Assembly: GCA_910587335.1 (NCBI GenBank)
Contig: CAJUMG010000001.1
Location: 166,671-230,670 of the forward strand
Direction of reading: 5' to 3'
DNA from: an uncultured Oscillospiraceae bacterium
GTDB taxonomy: Bacteria > Bacillota > Clostridia > Oscillospirales > Ruminococcaceae
Length of the DNA stretch: 64,000 bases
A program made the translations under genes and the position numbers. Shown in pieces: positions 22,897 through 32,349 of this stretch. The notes beneath the pieces were generated by a model, which made no database searches, was not told where the DNA came from, and saw only the letters and a list, made by a program, of their open reading frames with translations. Within the stretch, counting starts at the first letter, position 1; each line of letters starts with the position of its first letter.

Positions 22897-24240
22897 CTAC
22901 CGAGGCAATTGGTCCGGCTGCCGCCCGGTGGATTCTTTCTTTTCCCGCATACGCAGGCTGCAAAGATACATCGACCCCAAAAACTCCTCCGTAACCGCGG
23001 AGCAAAGAGTCCGAGCCGCTGCGGGAGATACGCTGCCCTCCATCATGGCGTCCAGGCAGCGGCAGCAGTACAAAAGAATCCATCTTCGCTCCAGCCCTTT
23101 CAGATGGGCGGCAAGCTCTTTGGCAGATCGGTCGGCCAAGATCTGGGGGATTTTTTCCGCGTTCTGCTCCAGCTGGGCATAGCTTTCCAAAAGATTTTTT
23201 TCCATGGAAACCGCGGTATATTCTTCTAATGGCGTTATGCCAAGCAATCGGGCAGCCGCTTCGCAACAGGCAAGGCCCATATCTTCCTCTGTCAAACGGC
23301 CCTCCGGCTTGTCCAAAAGCTGTCTGAATTTTCTTTGGGCTCTGGCCTGCGCCGGATAGGTGTTCCCGGGAATCGGATACAATCCGCTTTTGGCCATCAA
23401 TAGCTCCGCTTCCCTTTCGATTCTCTGGTACAGACTTTTTACCTCACCCGGCAAAAAGGTATACAAGCTCCCTTCCCGCTTTCCAAAGGCTTTCAAGGTT
23501 TCCAAATAGCCAAGGCGGATGTTGTAGGAGCTCATATCACGATCAAACAGCAAAAAGATTCCCAAATCCCACCGGCTTTTTAAGTACCGCAGGCGTACAC
23601 CAGGAAAATCCATTTTCCGGACAACGCCAATCGCTTCCAGGTCCACCGCCACAATATCGTCGGCCCCCAGCTCCACCGCCATTTTTACCGGCACATTATC
23701 GGAATATCCGCCGTCGATATAGGTTTTTTCATCAATGGTTCTGGCCCGCATGGCGGGAAAACAGGCCGCGCTGGCCATCAGGTAATCCACCAGCCGGCCG
23801 GGAGGAACGGTCTGCTTTGTCAAGGGCTTCGGCTCCAACGAGGGATACTCCACCGTGACAAAGCCAAAATCCACCGGCGACGCCCCTATTTTTTCTTCGT
23901 CGATATACAGGCGGAGCATTTCCTCCAGCGGGCGAGGGTCCGCACCGCCGTTTTTAATCATCTCTGCCAAAAAGGTTCCGGCTTTATCGGTAAAATCCCT
24001 GGGGCCTTCTACCTTATCGGTAACAGATACATCCATGACGTCCCGGGTTTTCAGCTTTTGCCACATGGTTTGGGCCAAATCATAGTCTTTTTGCACCATC
24101 AGCGCGCCGTTGAGCGCCCCAACCGAGGTACCGGTGACAATCTCGTAGTCAAAGCCCAATTCCAGCAAAGCCTTCCACACACCGATCTGATAGGATCCCC
24201 GGGAGCCGCCGCCGCCAAGGACCACCGCTTTTTTGCCCAT
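22897..24240 (-). CDS. Patatin-like phospholipase family protein
   Basis: A 447-residue serine acyl hydrolase. The oxyanion-hole motif VLGGGGSRGSYQIG lies at residues 7-20, the nucleophile serine in GTSVG at about 39, and the partner aspartate in YIDGGYSDNVP at about 176, so the Ser-Asp dyad is complete. The C-terminal 200 residues are helical and unassigned; they contain RAQRKFRQLLDKPEG and many Leu-Glu repeats. No signal peptide is present, so it acts inside the cell, probably on lipids. The ATG follows AAGGAGGGAATCAC. It is monocistronic, opposite to the MATE gene upstream. Substrate unknown. Confidence 0.92.
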   Translation of the reverse strand: MGKKAVVLGGGGSRGSYQIGVWKALLELGFDYEIVTGTSVGALNGALMVQKDYDLAQTMWQKLKTRDVMDVSVTDKVEGPRDFTDKAGTFLAEMIKNGGADPRPLEEMLRLYIDEEKIGASPVDFGFVTVEYPSLEPKPLTKQTVPPGRLVDYLMASAACFPAMRARTIDEKTYIDGGYSDNVPVKMAVELGADDIVAVDLEAIGVVRKMDFPGVRLRYLKSRWDLGIFLLFDRDMSSYNIRLGYLETLKAFGKREGSLYTFLPGEVKSLYQRIEREAELLMAKSGLYPIPGNTYPAQARAQRKFRQLLDKPEGRLTEEDMGLACCEAAARLLGITPLEEYTAVSMEKNLLESYAQLEQNAEKIPQILADRSAKELAAHLKGLERRWILLYCCRCLDAMMEGSVSPAAARTLCSAVTEEFLGSMYLCSLRMREKKESTGRQPDQLPR

Positions 24241-24326
24241 GTGATTCCCTCCTTTTTTCTTGTATCCAAAAGAGAACAGGTCTGTAAAAATCTTTCTTTT
24301 TTGACAAAAAATTTATTGCCATCCCA

Positions 24327-24356
24327 TTGACAGAACCCCTTTATTTTTGCTATACT
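24327..24356 (+). promoter_or_regulatory. Promoter of second MATE / serine hydrolase operon
   Basis: TTGACA (24327-24332) and TATACT (24351-24356) with an 18-base spacer, about 100 bases upstream of the MATE ATG. Confidence 0.75.
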
Positions 24357-24455
24357 GGTCCAACTACCTAATACCTGTTAATACAACTTTCACCGCTCTT
24401 TTCTGTTCGTCCGCAGAAAAGCCAGAACAATTTTATCACACAGAAAGGAACTGTT

Positions 24456-25823
24456 ATGTCGAAACTAAGTATAAGAAGCTTTTTTGGCGACAAGCTTTTT
24501 TACAAAGAGGTCACCGGCATTGCGCTGCCCATTATGGCCCAGCAGTTTGTCACCTCTTTTGTCAATCTGATTGACAATGTCATGGTCGGCGGTGTTGGCC
24601 AGACGGCTCTGACCACCGTTACAGTCGCCAACCGGTTTTACATGATCGCCTCTTCGATCATGTTCGGTCTTTGCGGCGCTGCGGGCATTTACATCGCTCA
24701 AAACTATGGTGCGGGTAAAAACGAACGGTGCCAGAAAATCCTGAACATCAACCTGACCGTTGGTTTTTTGCTGATGGCGCTATTTACCGGGGTTTTATTT
24801 GTCGCGCCTGCATGGACCATCCATCTATTTTCCCGTACGCCGGAGATTGTAGAGCTGGGACTTGAATACATTCTGTTCGCCAAATACACCTATATTCCCT
24901 ATGGGATTTCTATATCCTGCATGATGGCAATGCGCGCCATTGGACTGAACAAGATTCAGCTAAAGGTCGGCGTTATAACTGTATTAACCAACACCATTTT
25001 AAACTATATCCTGATTTATGGCAAGCTGGGAGCCCCTGCTATGGGTGTAAAGGGCGCGGCGCTGGCCACCATGATCGCCCGGCTGTTGGAAATGGCCATT
25101 TACATCGCGCTGCTGATTCGGCAGAAGCATTTTTACAAGCTGGATCTCAAGGGCCTTATTTTCCTGGACTGGCCTTTGATGAAAAGTATGCTGGCCAAAG
25201 CGATTCCTCTAACGGCAAACGAGCTATTTTTCTCTGTGGGTACTTCGCTGGTCTTTAAATCCTACATGCGCACCGACGAGCTTCTTGTGGCGGCCATCTC
25301 GGTAGTGGATACGGTGATGAATCTGGCCTTTATTGTGTTTGGAGGTCTATCCTCCGCCATCGCGATCTTTATCGGCGGCAAGCTGGGCGCAGGCAAGCTG
25401 GATGAGGCAAAATCGGACGCGAAAAAAATCATCACCTTTGGCGTGATGGTCTCTATGGTACTGGGCGGAATTCTTTTCTGCGTGGCGCCCTACATTCACA
25501 ATCTATATGTACTCAGCGACGACGCCATTTACGTGTTGGAGGTGCTCATCCGCATTAAAAGCTGTCTGATGCCCATCTATGTTGTCAACGTCTGTACCTT
25601 CTTTGTCCTTCGGGCCGGGGGAGACGCTTTCTCCACCATGCTGATCGACTCCGGATTTCTCTGGGTGGGGCCGGTTGCTGTTTCTACCCTTTTATCCATC
25701 TTCACGCCTATCGAGGTGGTTCCTTTGTACATCACGGTTGAACTGCTGGATCTTGTCAAAATGTTTATCGCGTTCTGGTTTTTAAAACGGGGTCACTGGG
25801 TCCGCAATCTGGCTGCCGACTAG
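24456..25823 (+). CDS. MATE family efflux transporter (second)
   Basis: A 455-residue, 12-helix exporter of the MATE superfamily. The family opening is visible as VTGIALPIMAQQFVTSFVNLID (in parts ALPIMAQQFV, NLIDNVMVGG) and the second half begins KAIPLTANELFFSVGTSLVF. The pairing of two similar bundles and AQNYGAGKNERCQKI in the cytoplasmic loop agree with a drug/sodium antiporter. AAGGA precedes the ATG. It is followed at 48 bases by a beta-lactamase-fold hydrolase, probably in one transcript. The substrate is unknown, and the two MATE proteins near it in this window are only distantly alike by eye. Confidence 0.93.
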   Translation: MSKLSIRSFFGDKLFYKEVTGIALPIMAQQFVTSFVNLIDNVMVGGVGQTALTTVTVANRFYMIASSIMFGLCGAAGIYIAQNYGAGKNERCQKILNINLTVGFLLMALFTGVLFVAPAWTIHLFSRTPEIVELGLEYILFAKYTYIPYGISISCMMAMRAIGLNKIQLKVGVITVLTNTILNYILIYGKLGAPAMGVKGAALATMIARLLEMAIYIALLIRQKHFYKLDLKGLIFLDWPLMKSMLAKAIPLTANELFFSVGTSLVFKSYMRTDELLVAAISVVDTVMNLAFIVFGGLSSAIAIFIGGKLGAGKLDEAKSDAKKIITFGVMVSMVLGGILFCVAPYIHNLYVLSDDAIYVLEVLIRIKSCLMPIYVVNVCTFFVLRAGGDAFSTMLIDSGFLWVGPVAVSTLLSIFTPIEVVPLYITVELLDLVKMFIAFWFLKRGHWVRNLAAD

Positions 25824-25871
25824 CGATCCCCACAGACACGGTGGTTTTTGCCGGCGGATTGGAGGTTTTTT

Positions 25872-27245
25872 ATGCCGCTTGACGATACGTTATCCACTTC
25901 TTTTGGGGCATATGTGGAAAAGATCAGGGATGTTTACAATGCCCGCGGCATTGCCGTTGCCATTGTGGACCAGAACGGGCCGATACAGGAGCTGTATTTC
26001 GGATTTCGGGACTGGGAGAGAAAGCTTCCCATAGATGAAAACACGATTTTCGGACTTGCCTCGGTCACCAAGTCCTTTACCTGTCTGGCCATTCTTCGCT
26101 TAGCAGAGCAGGGAAAGGTGGATTTAGACGCGCCTGTAAGCCGCTACATCCCCTCTTTCCAAAATGCACACCGCACAGAGCCTGTACAGGTCCGGCATTT
26201 GATGAGCCACACCGGCAGCTTTTGGCCGGTGGAGAGGAAAACAGTAGAGCCGCTGGCCCGGCGGATGGGCCTTTGGGGCAAAGGGATCGATTTGGCCTAC
26301 AGCGTCCCCTTTTCCAAAGAAGCGGTGCGGCAGGTTTGTGCCGGGCTGGACGCACAGCAAACACCATTGGGGCAGCCGGGGGAATACTTCAGCTACTCCA
26401 ACGACAGCTTTGGTCTACTGTCCGATATCATCCGGACACAGGGCGGCGAGGACACCTATGGGGCGTATTTGAAAAAGGAGATCCTGCTTCCCTTGGGTAT
26501 GGAGCGAAGTGGCTGCGGCTTTCTGGCCCCTGCCGCCGACTCAAACAGCGCCGTCCTTTACGAGGAGCGGGATGGCAGGCAGCTGATTACCCGCGACTAT
26601 CACGACAGCGCTTTTGTGATGATGGGCGGCGGGGCCATGAAATCCACCATCCGGGATATGGGGCGTTACCTTCGTCTATTTTTGCAGGAGGGCGCGCCGC
26701 TGATTGGTCCCGACTTTTTTCGGCGTATGGTCCATTCCTATGCCTCCTACCGGCCCGGCGTGGGATACGGGTACGGTCTTGCGGTGGGCAGGCTTGACGG
26801 GCATCTGGTCTTTGGACATGGCGGCAGTCTGACCGGGGTTTCCTCCGCTATTGGCGTTTGCCCCGACGCGGGCTTTGGCGTTTGCGTTTTGTGCAACACC
26901 ACCGGGGTTCCCGCTTCTTCCATTGCAGAAGCGGCGCTGCGCGGTTGTCTTGGGCAGGAGCCCCGCGCCAAAGAACCTGCTCCCGGTCGTCCCTGGCCGG
27001 CGGATGTACAGCGCCGGGTTTGCGGGACCTATCTTTCCCCGGAAGGCAGCGAAATAAAAATCCAGATGGACGGGACCGAAATGCAGGTTCTCTCATCCGG
27101 AAAGGCAAAGGAGTACCGATTTGGGGACGAGGGTGTTTTATTTGTAAAATCCAAAATGACCTGGTCAGACCTTACGGTTTTTCCCGGCAAAGATGGGGAA
27201 ATCTTTGCGCTACGCTATGGTGGGCGGATGTTGGCGCGAAAATAA
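25872..27245 (+). CDS. Serine hydrolase, beta-lactamase/class C penicillin-binding type
   Basis: A 457-residue hydrolase of the beta-lactamase (class C)/transpeptidase-like fold. The active-site triad motifs are complete: SVTK (about residues 64-67), YSN in YFSYSNDSFG, and the third motif HGGSLTG. A C-terminal beta-rich domain of about 100 residues (CGTYLSPEGSEIKI onward) follows. There is no signal peptide, so the protein seems cytoplasmic, unlike a periplasmic lactamase; esterase or D-aminopeptidase activity is more likely than drug resistance. The start at 25872 follows GGAGG at 6 bases. It lies behind a MATE exporter in one unit. Confidence 0.9.
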   Translation: MPLDDTLSTSFGAYVEKIRDVYNARGIAVAIVDQNGPIQELYFGFRDWERKLPIDENTIFGLASVTKSFTCLAILRLAEQGKVDLDAPVSRYIPSFQNAHRTEPVQVRHLMSHTGSFWPVERKTVEPLARRMGLWGKGIDLAYSVPFSKEAVRQVCAGLDAQQTPLGQPGEYFSYSNDSFGLLSDIIRTQGGEDTYGAYLKKEILLPLGMERSGCGFLAPAADSNSAVLYEERDGRQLITRDYHDSAFVMMGGGAMKSTIRDMGRYLRLFLQEGAPLIGPDFFRRMVHSYASYRPGVGYGYGLAVGRLDGHLVFGHGGSLTGVSSAIGVCPDAGFGVCVLCNTTGVPASSIAEAALRGCLGQEPRAKEPAPGRPWPADVQRRVCGTYLSPEGSEIKIQMDGTEMQVLSSGKAKEYRFGDEGVLFVKSKMTWSDLTVFPGKDGEIFALRYGGRMLARK

Positions 27246-27278
27246 CGTCCGACAAGGAACCTTTTATCAAGATGCAAT

Positions 27279-27314
27279 AAAAAGAGGAAAGCAAAAACTT
27301 GCTTTCCTCTTTTT
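27279..27314. terminator. Bidirectional terminator between serine hydrolase and purL
   Basis: AAAAAGAGGAAAGCAA and TTGCTTTCCTCTTTTT form a perfect 16-bp stem with loop AAAC. It ends the purine operon on the minus strand. Confidence 0.92.
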
Positions 27315-27323
27315 GCGTTTTTA

Positions 27324-30300
27324 TTAGAGCTTATAATAATCCACAGCGCCCTGGAAAATCGAATCCTGCAACATTTTGTCCGGGACGTTTTTATAAAGAT
27401 CTTTTCCGTAACGCTCTGCATGGCCCATTTTTCCGAAAATGCGGCCATCCGGAGAGGTGATTCCTTCGATAGCCTGGACCGAATGGTTGGGGTTAAACCG
27501 GATATTGGAGGTGGGGTTCCCCTCCAAATCCACATATTGGGTCGCGATCTGCCCGTTTTGCGCCAGCTTTTGCACCAGCGCGTCCTCCGCCACAAACCGG
27601 CCCTCGCCATGGGAAATCGCAACGGTATGGATGTCCCCTACCTTACTGTGCATCAGCCACGGGGACTTGTTGGAAGCCACCCGCGTCCGCACCAACATAG
27701 ACTGATGGCGGCCGATGGTATTGAAGGTCAGCGTTGGACAATGCTCGTCCGTGTCAATGATCTTGCCAAAGGGAACCAACCCCAGCTTGATCAGCGCCTG
27801 GAAGCCATTGCAGATACCGCACATCAGGCCATCCCGGTTATTGAGCAGCTCATGGACCTGATCCTTGATCCGGGGATTCCGGAAAAAGGCGGTGATGAAT
27901 TTACCGGAGCCCTCCGGCTCATCGCCGCCGGAAAAGCCGCCGGGAATGGCGATGATCTGGCTGGCGGCAATGGCTTTTTCAAAGGCGGCCGCCGACTCCT
28001 CGATATCCTGAGGGGTCAGATTGCGGACAACGAAAATTTCCGGGTCCGCACCCGCGTTGGCAAAGGCCCGGGCCGTATCATATTCACAGTTTGTCCCTGG
28101 GAACACCGGAATCAGCACCCGGGGGCTTGCTTTCTTAAAGGATGCTTTTGCAGGGGCGGCGCAGGAATAGGAGAAGGTCTGCACCGGCTTGGTATCCTCT
28201 TTTTCCAGATAGGGGAACACCGGCTGAAGCTTCTTTTCATAGATTTTTTGCAGATGGTCCATATTGACCGTGACCGTTTCGGTCCGCAGCGAATACCCTT
28301 TAGCCGTTCGGCCCACGAGGATCGCTGAGCCGGGCAGCTCCAAGGGTCTATCCGTTTCAAACAAAAACGCGCCGTAGCAAGGGGTGAACAGCTCGTCTTC
28401 GTCAAAGCCTTTTGCCAGCTCAAAGCCGATATGGTTGCCCAACATCATTTTCATCAGGCCCTCTGCTGTGCCGCCGGCCCCAAGGGTCCAGCAGGACAAC
28501 ACCCGGCCTTTGGAAATCAGATTTTCCATCTGCTCGAATGCCGCTTTCACGCTTCCAAAATCCGGCAGGCCATTGGGATAATAAAACGGCTGAATCAGGT
28601 AAACCAGATGATCCTCGCCTTTAAACTCCGTAGAGACGATCCGCTCGGAATGGGCGGTGGACACGGCGAAGGAAACCAGGGTCGGCGGTACGTCGATATC
28701 CTCGAAGGTGCCGGACATGGAGTCCTTTCCGCCGATGGAGCCGATCTCCAACTCCAGCTGGGCTTTTAACGCGCCCAACAGCGCTGCAAAGGGTTTTCCC
28801 CACCGCTTTGGGTCGCCCTGGGTCCGCTCAAAATATTCCTGGAAGGTCAGCCAGCAGTTTTTCGCACTGCCGCCGGCGGCAACCACCTTGGCCACCGACT
28901 GAATGACCGCCATCATCGCGCCATGGTACGGGCTGCGGCTGGACAGGTACGGATCAAAGCCCCAGCCCATTAAGGAGCAGGTGGAGGTTTCCTTGCCCAG
29001 GACCGGAATTTTCGCCGCCATCGCCTGGGAAGGGGTTAGCTGCCATCTGCCGCCAAAAGGCATAAGCACCGTTCCCGCGCCGATGGTCGAATCGAACCGC
29101 TCGACCAAACCCTTCTGGGAACAGATATTCAAATCCTCCGCCAATCTTTCCATCCGGGTCCCCAGATCCAGATATTCCAGCGTTTTGCACTCGGCCGCCG
29201 GCTCCGGGACCGAAACCCGGGTAAATTTCTTCGCGCCGTTGGAGTTTAAAAATGCTCGGGACAGGTCCACGATGGTACGGCCATCCAGCTCCATGACCAG
29301 GCGGGGCTGTTCGGTCACCTGGGCCACAACGGTAGATTCCAGATTTTCCGAAGCGGCCAGAGCGCGGAAACGATCCACATCCTCTTTGGCCACCACAACC
29401 GCCATTCGCTCCTGAGACTCGCTGATGGCCAGCTCGGTGCCGTCCAAGCCCTCGTACTTTTTGGGAACCTTGCCCAAATCAATCCGCAGTCCGTCGGCCA
29501 GCTCGCCAATGGCTACCGAGACGCCGCCGGCGCCAAAATCGTTGCAGCGCTTAATCAGCCGGGTGGCCTCCGGGTTGCGGAACAGCCGCTGGAGCTTGCG
29601 CTCCTCCGGCGCGTTGCCCTTCTGCACCTCTGCGCCGCAGCTTTCCAACGAGGTCAGGGTGTGGGATTTCGAGGAGCCGGTCGCGCCACCGCAGCCATCG
29701 CGGCCGGTACGGCCACCCAGCAAGATGACCACATCCGAGGGCTGGGGACGTTCCCGGACCACATTTTCTTTTGGCGCTGCTCCCAGCACCGCGCCGATTT
29801 CCATCCGCTTAGCCGCATAGCCCGGATGGTAGATTTCGGTCACATGGCCGGTGGCCAAGCCGATCTGGTTGCCGTAGGAGCTGTATCCGGCGGCGGCGGT
29901 GGTGACAATCTTCCGCTGAGGGAGCTTGCCCTGCATGGTCTGATCCACCGGTACAAGCGGGTCCGCCGCACCGGTTACCCGCATGGCCTGATAGACATAG
30001 CTGCGCCCGGACAGCGGATCGCGGATCGCACCGCCCAAACAGGTAGCTGCGCCGCCAAATGGCTCGATTTCGGTGGGATGGTTATGGGTCTCGTTTTTAA
30101 ACATTAAAAGCCAGTCCTGCTCTTCTCCGTCCACATCCACCTTGATTTTGACCGAGCAGGCGTTGATTTCCTCCGACTCGTCCAGATCGTGCATTTTCCC
30201 CGCAGCCTTGAGCGCCTTGACCCCAATGGTCGCAAGATCCATCAGCGTAACCGGTTTATCCTGTCGGCCCGCGTACAATATTTTGCGCAATTCCAGATAA

Positions 30301-31055
30301 TTTTCATAGGTTTCCCGGATGTACGCCGGCTGGATGTCCGCCTCTTCGATAATGGTGCCAAAGGTCGTATGGCGGCAATGGTCGGACCAATAGGTGTCGA
30401 TCATGCGGATTTCTGTGATGGTGGGGCAGCGTTTTTCTTCTTCTTTAAAATACTGCTGACAGAATTTGATATCGTCCAAATCCATCGCCAGTCCAAATTT
30501 TTTAATAAAGTCCTGAAGGCCCTGATCGTCCAAGCTGTTGAAATCCTCCAGCACCGCCACGGGAGCCGGTTTTTCATAAGCCTGGCGGATGGTTGCGGGC
30601 TTTTCCATAGCTGCCTGTCTGGCTTCCACCGGGTTAATCAGCGTCTCTTTCACCTTCGCCTTTTCTTCATCCGAAAGCTTACCCTTTATATAGTATACCC
30701 GCGCGGTTTTCACCTCTGGCCGCTCTTTACAGGTGGAAAGCTGGATACACTGGGCGCAGGAGTCCGCCCGCTGGTCAAACTGACCGGGCAGATATTCCAC
30801 CGCCAGCACCCACTCGTCCGCCGCTGGGACAGGGGCCTTTTCTTCGTAAATATCGTCAACCTGCGGCTCGGACAAAATCGTTCTTTGGGCCATGCGGTAG
30901 TCTTTTTCGTCGATATTTTCGATGTCATATCGGTTCAGCACCCGTACGCCGGTGATCGTCTCGGTGCGCAATGCGGTTTTCAGGTCGCCCAGCACCCCTG
31001 CCGCTTCCACCGCGAAGGGTGTTTTTTTCTCTACAAAACAACGATAAACTGCCAT
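27324..31055 (-). CDS. purL: Phosphoribosylformylglycinamidine synthase, single chain
   Basis: Fourth step of purine synthesis: FGAR plus glutamine and ATP gives FGAM. The 1243-residue chain fuses an N-terminal PurS-like region, two AIRS-type ATP-binding halves (WSDHCRHTTF near 225, HNHPTEIEPFGGAATC near 310, GGRTGRDGCGG near 440) and a C-terminal class I glutamine amidotransferase with nucleophile cysteine in CGICNGFQ and the histidine of ISHGEGRF. This large form is typical of Clostridia, Bacteroides and Proteobacteria, whereas Bacilli use separate PurS, PurQ and PurL. It is last in the operon, 11 bases after purD. Confidence 0.97.
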   Translation of the reverse strand: MAVYRCFVEKKTPFAVEAAGVLGDLKTALRTETITGVRVLNRYDIENIDEKDYRMAQRTILSEPQVDDIYEEKAPVPAADEWVLAVEYLPGQFDQRADSCAQCIQLSTCKERPEVKTARVYYIKGKLSDEEKAKVKETLINPVEARQAAMEKPATIRQAYEKPAPVAVLEDFNSLDDQGLQDFIKKFGLAMDLDDIKFCQQYFKEEEKRCPTITEIRMIDTYWSDHCRHTTFGTIIEEADIQPAYIRETYENYLELRKILYAGRQDKPVTLMDLATIGVKALKAAGKMHDLDESEEINACSVKIKVDVDGEEQDWLLMFKNETHNHPTEIEPFGGAATCLGGAIRDPLSGRSYVYQAMRVTGAADPLVPVDQTMQGKLPQRKIVTTAAAGYSSYGNQIGLATGHVTEIYHPGYAAKRMEIGAVLGAAPKENVVRERPQPSDVVILLGGRTGRDGCGGATGSSKSHTLTSLESCGAEVQKGNAPEERKLQRLFRNPEATRLIKRCNDFGAGGVSVAIGELADGLRIDLGKVPKKYEGLDGTELAISESQERMAVVVAKEDVDRFRALAASENLESTVVAQVTEQPRLVMELDGRTIVDLSRAFLNSNGAKKFTRVSVPEPAAECKTLEYLDLGTRMERLAEDLNICSQKGLVERFDSTIGAGTVLMPFGGRWQLTPSQAMAAKIPVLGKETSTCSLMGWGFDPYLSSRSPYHGAMMAVIQSVAKVVAAGGSAKNCWLTFQEYFERTQGDPKRWGKPFAALLGALKAQLELEIGSIGGKDSMSGTFEDIDVPPTLVSFAVSTAHSERIVSTEFKGEDHLVYLIQPFYYPNGLPDFGSVKAAFEQMENLISKGRVLSCWTLGAGGTAEGLMKMMLGNHIGFELAKGFDEDELFTPCYGAFLFETDRPLELPGSAILVGRTAKGYSLRTETVTVNMDHLQKIYEKKLQPVFPYLEKEDTKPVQTFSYSCAAPAKASFKKASPRVLIPVFPGTNCEYDTARAFANAGADPEIFVVRNLTPQDIEESAAAFEKAIAASQIIAIPGGFSGGDEPEGSGKFITAFFRNPRIKDQVHELLNNRDGLMCGICNGFQALIKLGLVPFGKIIDTDEHCPTLTFNTIGRHQSMLVRTRVASNKSPWLMHSKVGDIHTVAISHGEGRFVAEDALVQKLAQNGQIATQYVDLEGNPTSNIRFNPNHSVQAIEGITSPDGRIFGKMGHAERYGKDLYKNVPDKMLQDSIFQGAVDYYKL

Positions 31056-31066
31056 TTTCCACTCTC

Positions 31067-32329
31067 CTATTTTTTGCCGATATCGGTGCGGTAATGGGCC
31101 CGCTCAAAGGTGATGGTCTTTACAGCGCCATACGCTTTTTCTAACGCCTGCGAAAGATCCTTCCCCAATCCGGTGATGCCCAAAACCCGGCCGCCGGCGG
31201 TTAAAAACCGGCTATCCTGCCGCTTGGTTCCCGCATGGTACACGACCACGCCGGGGTGCTCTCCCTTTTCGTCCAGCCCCTGGATGGGAAAGCCGGTTTC
31301 GTATGTCTTTGGATAACCGCCGCTGGCCAAAATCACACAGGCGGCCGCTCCGTCGGACCACTGGATATCCAGCTCGCTCAGCCGTTCTTCCCGCACAGCC
31401 TTTAGAATCGTGAACAGGTCGGTTTTTAAAAGCGGAAGGACCACCTGGGTTTCCGGATCGCCAAAACGGCAGTTATATTCGATGACCTTTGGCCCTTGCT
31501 CGGTCAAAATCAGGCCAAAGTACAAGCAGCCTTTAAAGGGGCATCCCTCTTTTTTCATGGCCTCGATGGTGGGAAGGAAGATTTCCTCCATACACCGGCT
31601 GGCCGCTTCCTTTGTATAGTAAGGGCTGGGGGCGATGGTCCCCATCCCGCCGGTATTGGGGCCTTGGTCATTGTCATAGGCCCGCTTATGGTCCATGGAA
31701 GAAACCATGGGAACGACCGTATGAGAATCGGTAAAGGCCAGAACGGAAACCTCTTTACCGGTCAAAAACTCCTCTACCACCACCTGGCTCCCGCTTTTGC
31801 CAAAGATTTTGTCCTCCATTATAGAGCGGACCGCCTCTTTTGCCTCCTCCAGATTCTGGGCGATGACCACCCCTTTGCCCAACGCCAGTCCATCCGCCTT
31901 AATCACCGTCGGAAACTGGTTTTCCAGCTGGATGTAGGAGATCGCCTGGGCAGGGTCGTCGAACACCTGGTATTTTGCGGTGGGGATGCCGTATTTCTTC
32001 ATAAGGTTTTTGGCAAAAACCTTGCTCCCCTCGATCTGGGCAGCCGCTTTGCTGGGTCCAAAAGCGGGGATACCCGCCGCCTCCATCGCGTCAGCCATGC
32101 CCAGCACCAGCGGATCGTCCGGGGTGACCACCGCAAAGTCGATCCCCTCATCCTTGGCAAACTGCACCATACCCTCTAGGTCGGTGGCCTTTATGTTCAC
32201 CGGCTTTGCCAGCACGCTGATGCCGCCGTTCCCTGGGGCGCAAAAGAGCTGGTCAATTTCCCCATTTTCTTTCAGTTTCCGGATCACCGCATGCTCCCGG
32301 CCACCGGAACCGATTACCAAAACTTTCAT
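31067..32329 (-). CDS. purD: Phosphoribosylamine-glycine ligase
   Basis: Second step of purine synthesis, joining phosphoribosylamine and glycine with ATP. The 420 residues open with the family start MKVLVIGSGGREHAVI, followed by an ATP-grasp fold with the glycine-rich SGSQVVVEEFLTGKEVSV and the metal-binding YNCRFGDPETQ near residue 290. The ATG at 32329 has GGAGG 7 bases upstream. It lies between purH and purL with gaps of 20 and 11 bases. Confidence 0.98.
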   Translation of the reverse strand: MKVLVIGSGGREHAVIRKLKENGEIDQLFCAPGNGGISVLAKPVNIKATDLEGMVQFAKDEGIDFAVVTPDDPLVLGMADAMEAAGIPAFGPSKAAAQIEGSKVFAKNLMKKYGIPTAKYQVFDDPAQAISYIQLENQFPTVIKADGLALGKGVVIAQNLEEAKEAVRSIMEDKIFGKSGSQVVVEEFLTGKEVSVLAFTDSHTVVPMVSSMDHKRAYDNDQGPNTGGMGTIAPSPYYTKEAASRCMEEIFLPTIEAMKKEGCPFKGCLYFGLILTEQGPKVIEYNCRFGDPETQVVLPLLKTDLFTILKAVREERLSELDIQWSDGAAACVILASGGYPKTYETGFPIQGLDEKGEHPGVVVYHAGTKRQDSRFLTAGGRVLGITGLGKDLSQALEKAYGAVKTITFERAHYRTDIGKK

Positions 32330-32349
32330 ACCGCTTCCTCCCGCTTGGC

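Noticed and set aside
27324..31055. Several plus-strand ORFs of 60-300 codons opposite purL
   Set aside because: They are shadow frames of a strongly conserved gene, without ribosome sites or recognisable domains.
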